In this document: positions 6,880 through 9,330 of the stretch, one piece after another
How positions within the stretch are numbered: position 1 is the first letter of the stretch
Layout of the letters: every line of letters starts with the position of its first letter
DNA from: Opitutaceae bacterium
GTDB lineage: Bacteria > Verrucomicrobiota > Verrucomicrobiia > Opitutales > Opitutaceae
DNA: 9,330 nt
Direction of reading: 5' to 3'
Assembly: GCA_023269455.1 (NCBI GenBank)
Contig: JAHFTG010000073.1
Coordinates: forward strand, 1 to 9,330
Translations under genes and position numbers: made by a program
Notes under the pieces: generated by a model
The model's input: only the letters and a program-made list of their open reading frames with translations
Databases searched by the model: none
Told to the model about the DNA's origin: nothing

Positions 6880-6904
6880 CTGGTTCAATGATATCGTGAA
6901 CCAG
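6880..6904 (+). terminator. Hairpin downstream of the precursor gene
   Basis: CTGGTTCA (6880-6887) and TGAACCAG (6897-6904) are perfect 8-base complements with a 9-base loop, starting 12 bases after the precursor stop. No T-run follows, so it is not a textbook intrinsic terminator. It could stabilise the short precursor transcript or help end it. Hairpins behind precursor genes are common in RiPP clusters. Confidence 0.45.
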
Positions 6905-6986
6905 GCGTGTAGTTTGCAGGTTAGGCTTGGCGAGGTAAGTTGTATTTCGAGCACTGCGTGTGGCTGGATATTTTCGCTGGAAACGC
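6905..6986. other. Intergenic stretch without a supported gene
   Basis: Between the precursor hairpin and the MdpB terminator I see no start codon with a convincing frame, no second copy of the precursor and no repeat. Confidence 0.5.
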
Positions 6987-7025
6987 AAAAAACCCGCCAG
7001 TGGAAAAATCCAGTGCTGGCGGGTT
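6987..7025 (-). terminator. Strong intrinsic terminator of the DUF6916-MdpB operon
   Basis: On the minus strand AACCCGCCAG (7025-7016) pairs perfectly with CTGGCGGGTT (7000-6991), and the right arm runs into six T residues. A small inner TGG/CCA pairing lengthens the stem. It starts 22 bases after the stop of the tail-collar gene. This is the clearest regulatory element in the window. It also shields the convergent precursor gene from read-through. Confidence 0.9.
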
Positions 7026-7047
7026 CGTGTGAAGGAAACGAAACTAA

Positions 7048-7677
7048 TCAGTTGCGTGAAGGGAAGATGCCTTCAGTCGCGATGATGTAGTTCGTGCCGA
7101 GGTAGGGCTGGAGATTGCTGATAGGGATATTGTTTCCGGTCAGGCCCACGGTGGTCGCGGCAGTGAGAGCTCCCCCGATGGTGGTGGTGGCAGCTCCCGT
7201 GGCCATGGTGGCGGCGGTGCCGCTGCCGGGGAGGGCGTAGGAACTGACGACGGCTCCTGTGGCGTTATCGGTTGCGCCCGTGCACAGGGCCCCGGCGGGG
7301 CTAGGCTGTTTGGCCGTAGGCTGGGTCAAGGCATTGATAGTGGTCGTCGCGGTGAAGGCCCCGGAGAGGGTGGTGGCGGCCGTGTGATTATGGGCGGGGA
7401 GATTGGCGAGGAGCAGAGTGGTATTCTCCGTGCCGGCCATCTGGCCTTGAAGATAGTTGGACAGGCCGGGACCCTGGCCCATGCCGACGGGGATGCGACT
7501 GCGGAAGTCGGGCACGCCGAAGGTTTGAACACCGTTGCCGCCGAAGGTGGTGCCGAGGAGTGAGAACATGGCGGCGTTTTGCTGAATGCCCATGACGGCA
7601 CCATTACAGAAGACGTAGCCACGGGGGGCGAAGCTGAAGCCCACGAGTTTGATTTCACCGATGAATGGATCAGACAT
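7048..7677 (-). CDS. Phage tail collar domain protein, MdpB (microcystin-dependent protein) type
   Basis: 209 aa. Residues 1 to about 70 form the collar domain, opening FIGEIKLVGFSFAPRGYVFCNG, continuing through 'LLGTTFGGNGVQTFGVPDFRSRIPVG' in separate blocks (41-65). The His-rich LPAHNH motif is at 93-98. The middle (about 98-180) is a low-complexity Ala/Thr stretch, and the end (ISNLQPYLGTNYIIATEGIFPSRN region, 186-209) is the conserved tail of the family. Proteins of this type are usually chromosomal in environmental bacteria and not tied to a prophage; their function is poorly known. The gene follows the DUF6916-like gene by 30 bases on the same strand and ends in a strong terminator, so the two form an operon. 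No other phage gene is seen nearby. There is no signal peptide and no Shine-Dalgarno. Confidence 0.85.
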   Translation of the reverse strand: MSDPFIGEIKLVGFSFAPRGYVFCNGAVMGIQQNAAMFSLLGTTFGGNGVQTFGVPDFRSRIPVGMGQGPGLSNYLQGQMAGTENTTLLLANLPAHNHTAATTLSGAFTATTTINALTQPTAKQPSPAGALCTGATDNATGAVVSSYALPGSGTAATMATGAATTTIGGALTAATTVGLTGNNIPISNLQPYLGTNYIIATEGIFPSRN

Positions 7678-7707
7678 GATGGTATTTTTTAGGATGTTAT
7701 GGTTAGT

Positions 7708-8016
7708 TTATTGAGCCTCGTCTTTCAGCAGATTGAAGACGGCTTCGTAGAAGACGCCTTCGGCTTTTTGCTGGATGGGGACGAGAAACAAATCGAGTTC
7801 GCCCAGCCGAGGGTGGCTGAGGCGGTAAATCTGCTGCGGGAACACGCCCGGAGTTTTACCGAAGAAGAGGAGCGAGAAGCAGAGCTGCACGGCGTTGTCG
7901 CGGTGGCGCTTCACTTGCGTCAGGGTGAAGGGGATCGTCGTGCCGTCCGTGAGCGGTAGGGAAAAGACCTCGTTGAGGCAGGCTTCGTAGCTTTCGGGGG
8001 TGGTCGGAGTGGGCAT
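7708..8016 (-). CDS. DUF6916-like small protein, partner of the MdpB-type gene
   Basis: 102 aa, soluble, no signal peptide. Recognisable blocks are FTLTQVKRH (30-38), a 'LCFSLLFFG' strand, the strongly conserved-looking YRLSHPRLGELDLFLVP (64-80), and YEAVFN near the C-terminus. These match my memory of the DUF6916 family, whose members lie beside tail-collar proteins in many environmental bacteria. The biochemical role is unknown. It is the first gene of the two-gene minus-strand operon, with the collar gene 30 bases downstream. The start is the ATG at 8016, which has no clear ribosome binding site. Confidence 0.7.
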   Translation of the reverse strand: MPTPTTPESYEACLNEVFSLPLTDGTTIPFTLTQVKRHRDNAVQLCFSLLFFGKTPGVFPQQIYRLSHPRLGELDLFLVPIQQKAEGVFYEAVFNLLKDEAQ

Positions 8017-8328
8017 GGACTTAACGCACGACTTGAACGGTGTTTAAATCAAAGGACGGGGTTGGCGGGACGAAAAGCGCGGTGGGGATTCGATTGAGCT
8101 CAACTTGGTTGCAGAATTTCCGAGGGCGTTGATGCGGGGCAATGGTGAATAACCCTTAATTTTATGTAAGGGGGTTGGGAATGGGTCTTTAGAGGGCGAG
8201 AAGCGCGGTGATGCGGACGGAAGAGAGGCGTTGACAGCGGGAGTCGCCCGCTTTTTGCAGTGGGGCGATAAATCTCGGGTCATTCGGACGCAGGTGCCTG
8301 CCCTTGGAGTTTTCTCTTTTTTAAAACC
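8017..8328. promoter_or_regulatory. Divergent intergenic region between the DUF6916-like and GNAT genes
   Basis: About 312 bases without a supported gene on either strand; both flanking genes read outward, so promoters are expected. The one structure seen is an inverted repeat CCCTTA/TAAGGG (8153-8158 and 8167-8172) with an AT-rich 8-base loop. No convincing -35/-10 pair or small frame was found. Confidence 0.35.
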
Positions 8329-8847
8329 ATGTCGGATTTCCTTAAGCTGCGCCTGGTCGATGCGGATGATGAACCGTTTTTGCGTGCGCTGCGTGCGCAG
8401 GTGGACGTGGAGCGGCTGGGTTTGCAGGCGTGGTCGCCGGAGCAGGCGGAACTGGCGCGGAGTCTCATCGACTTGCAGTTCAAGGCGCATGGGGCGCACT
8501 ACCGGCAGGTGAAGGCCAATCGGGATACGAAGGACTGCATCATGGAATTGTCGGGTGTGCGGGTGGGGCGGTTCATCGTGACGCAGGACGGAAAGGAAGT
8601 GTATCTGTCGGACATCGCGGTGTGCTGGGAGCATCGAGGCAAGGGGCTAGGGCAGGCGGTGATCGACGCGACCAAGGCGGAGTGCGTGCAGAGCAAGCGG
8701 GTGCTTCGGCTGCACGTGGACCCGCTGAATCCGGTGGTGCAGTTTTACCTCAATCTTGGGTTCCGAATCGTGGATACGCAGCCTACTTCGTATTTGATGG
8801 AATGGGTGCCGCCGGCGGTGGCGGACAGGACCACGCGGTATGTGTGA
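8329..8847 (+). CDS. GNAT family N-acetyltransferase
   Basis: 172 aa. A single GNAT domain covers most of the protein. The strand YLSDIAVCWEHRGKGLG ends in the acetyl-CoA pyrophosphate-binding loop R-G-K-G-L-G (103-108), followed by the helix 'QAVIDATKAEC'. Later come LRLHVDPLNPVVQFYLNLGF (127-145), the usual C-terminal strand and helix where the acceptor-side Tyr and the 'FYxxxGF' pattern lie. The family moves an acetyl group from acetyl-CoA to an amine; the acceptor here is unknown. It is divergent from the DUF6916-like/MdpB operon and upstream of the ABC protein on the same strand (36 bases between). Acetylation of a lasso peptide by a cluster GNAT is known for albusnodin. The precursor here has Lys53, but the intervening operon makes such a role speculative. 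Confidence 0.85.
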   Translation: MSDFLKLRLVDADDEPFLRALRAQVDVERLGLQAWSPEQAELARSLIDLQFKAHGAHYRQVKANRDTKDCIMELSGVRVGRFIVTQDGKEVYLSDIAVCWEHRGKGLGQAVIDATKAECVQSKRVLRLHVDPLNPVVQFYLNLGFRIVDTQPTSYLMEWVPPAVADRTTRYV

Positions 8848-8883
8848 GCGAGCGGTTGATGCGTCTGCAACTGATCTGAAAGC

Positions 8884-9330
8884 ATGGCCTTGCCGCTTGA
8901 TCGCAGGGGCTCCACGGTGCGAGGCGTGATAGCTTCACCACCGCCTTCGACTTCGCCCCGGGCCGCGCTGGCGGGGTTGCTGCGTGCGTTGCGCGAACAG
9001 GCGGACAGGCGGGTGGTGGTGGTGTTTATTTTATTGTTGGTGCTGGCGGGGGTGGAGGGCGGCGGGTTGTTGATGTTACTGCCGTTGCTGGAGATCGCGG
9101 GAGTGGGCGGGGGCGCGCCGATGGATAGCGCGACGGCGCACATCGTGGCGCGGTTGCACGCGTGGCATGTGCCGCTGACGTTGCCCGCGATGCTGGCGGG
9201 GTTCCTCCTGCTGGTGGCGTTGCAGGCGGGGACGCGGGCGTGGTTCGCGGTGTTGAGCATGCGGGTGCAGGTGGATTTCGTGGCGTTCCTGCGGGAGCGT
9301 TTTTACCGGGACATGGGGCGAGCGGGGTGG
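8884..9330 (+). CDS. N-terminal part of an ABC exporter-like protein (runs off the right edge)
   Basis: 149 codons stay open from ATG 8884 to the window end. After a Pro/Ser/Arg-rich cytoplasmic start (1 to about 30) comes a helix (about 44-58) of Val/Leu/Ile leading into VEGGGLLMLLPLLEIAG (60-76). This is a pattern typical of transmembrane segment 1 in fused permease-ATPase exporters. A second helix follows (about 105-122, PAMLAGFLLLVALQAG), then the positively charged 'MRVQVDFVAFLRERFYRDM' start of the first long cytoplasmic loop. The ATPase half would lie outside the window, so the Walker motifs are not seen. Such proteins export peptides, lipids or glycans. If it belongs to the RiPP cluster it would be the McjD-like exporter, but three genes separate it from the precursor. 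Spacing of 36 bases from the GNAT suggests co-transcription with that gene. The reading is by hydrophobic pattern. Confidence 0.65.
   Translation, partial: MALPLDRRGSTVRGVIASPPPSTSPRAALAGLLRALREQADRRVVVVFILLLVLAGVEGGGLLMLLPLLEIAGVGGGAPMDSATAHIVARLHAWHVPLTLPAMLAGFLLLVALQAGTRAWFAVLSMRVQVDFVAFLRERFYRDMGRAGW

Noticed and set aside
6617..7090. 157-codon plus-strand frame overlapping the precursor
   Set aside because: It crosses the precursor in another frame, the strong terminator and the end of the MdpB gene, and shows no family pattern.
7048..8016. Prophage remnant
   Set aside because: Only a collar-domain protein and its DUF partner are present; no integrase, capsid, tail-tube or lysis gene and no attachment repeats are seen.
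8153..8172. CCCTTA/TAAGGG inverted repeat as a terminator
   Set aside because: It lies between divergent genes where no transcript is expected to end, its stem is only 6 bp and AT-rich, and no T-run follows.
8044..8634. 196-codon minus-strand frame opposite the GNAT gene
   Set aside because: Shadow of the GNAT gene; the GNAT acetyl-CoA loop on the plus strand is clear.
8745..9260. 171-codon minus-strand frame rich in Thr, Asn, Ser and Pro
   Set aside because: Antisense to the GNAT end and the ABC transporter start; low-complexity composition expected from the reverse of a GC-rich membrane gene.

Overview
The window is GC-rich bacterial DNA. It appears to hold the core of a lasso-peptide-like RiPP cluster set between more ordinary genes. 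The organism is probably a Gram-negative bacterium. Ribosome binding sites are weak throughout, and a VKOR-DsbA fusion sits near a microcystin-dependent (MdpB-type) tail-collar protein paired with a DUF6916-like protein. Together these fit Verrucomicrobiota (Opitutaceae-like) best, but that is a low-confidence inference because no marker gene is present.

Layout from the left: (1) positions 1-57 are the last 18 codons of a plus-strand gene resembling the C-terminus of a PqqD/RRE-type leader-binding protein. (2) 93-1454 (minus) is a two-domain protein, a degenerate nucleotidyltransferase-like region fused to a SAM methyltransferase. (3) 1593-2849 (plus) is a membrane VKOR-DsbA disulfide-forming enzyme. 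(4) A minus-strand operon runs 6505 to 2939: an asparagine-synthetase-like lasso cyclase without its glutaminase cysteine, a JmjC/cupin_8-type oxygenase interrupted by an in-frame TAG, and a sulfotransferase-like protein. (5) Divergent from the cyclase, 6679-6867 (plus) encodes a 62-residue lasso-precursor-like peptide with a hairpin just behind it. (6) 8016-7048 (minus) is a DUF6916-like/MdpB gene pair ending in a strong intrinsic terminator. (7) 8329-8847 (plus) is a GNAT acetyltransferase. (8) 8884 to the right edge is the N-terminal part of an ABC exporter-like protein.

Proposed working model (inference): an RRE protein and an unseen leader protease, perhaps left of the window, deliver the 62-residue precursor to the cyclase. 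The cyclase would join Ile35 to Glu42, giving an 8-residue macrolactam ring. The remaining tail is about 20 residues long, rich in Ser/Thr, with two cysteines 12 residues apart. Those features offer substrates to the neighbouring sulfotransferase, the (now broken) oxygenase, the methyltransferase fusion and possibly the VKOR-DsbA oxidase. The ABC protein could be the exporter, but three apparently unrelated genes lie in between. No tRNA, rRNA, CRISPR array, insertion sequence or attachment site was seen.
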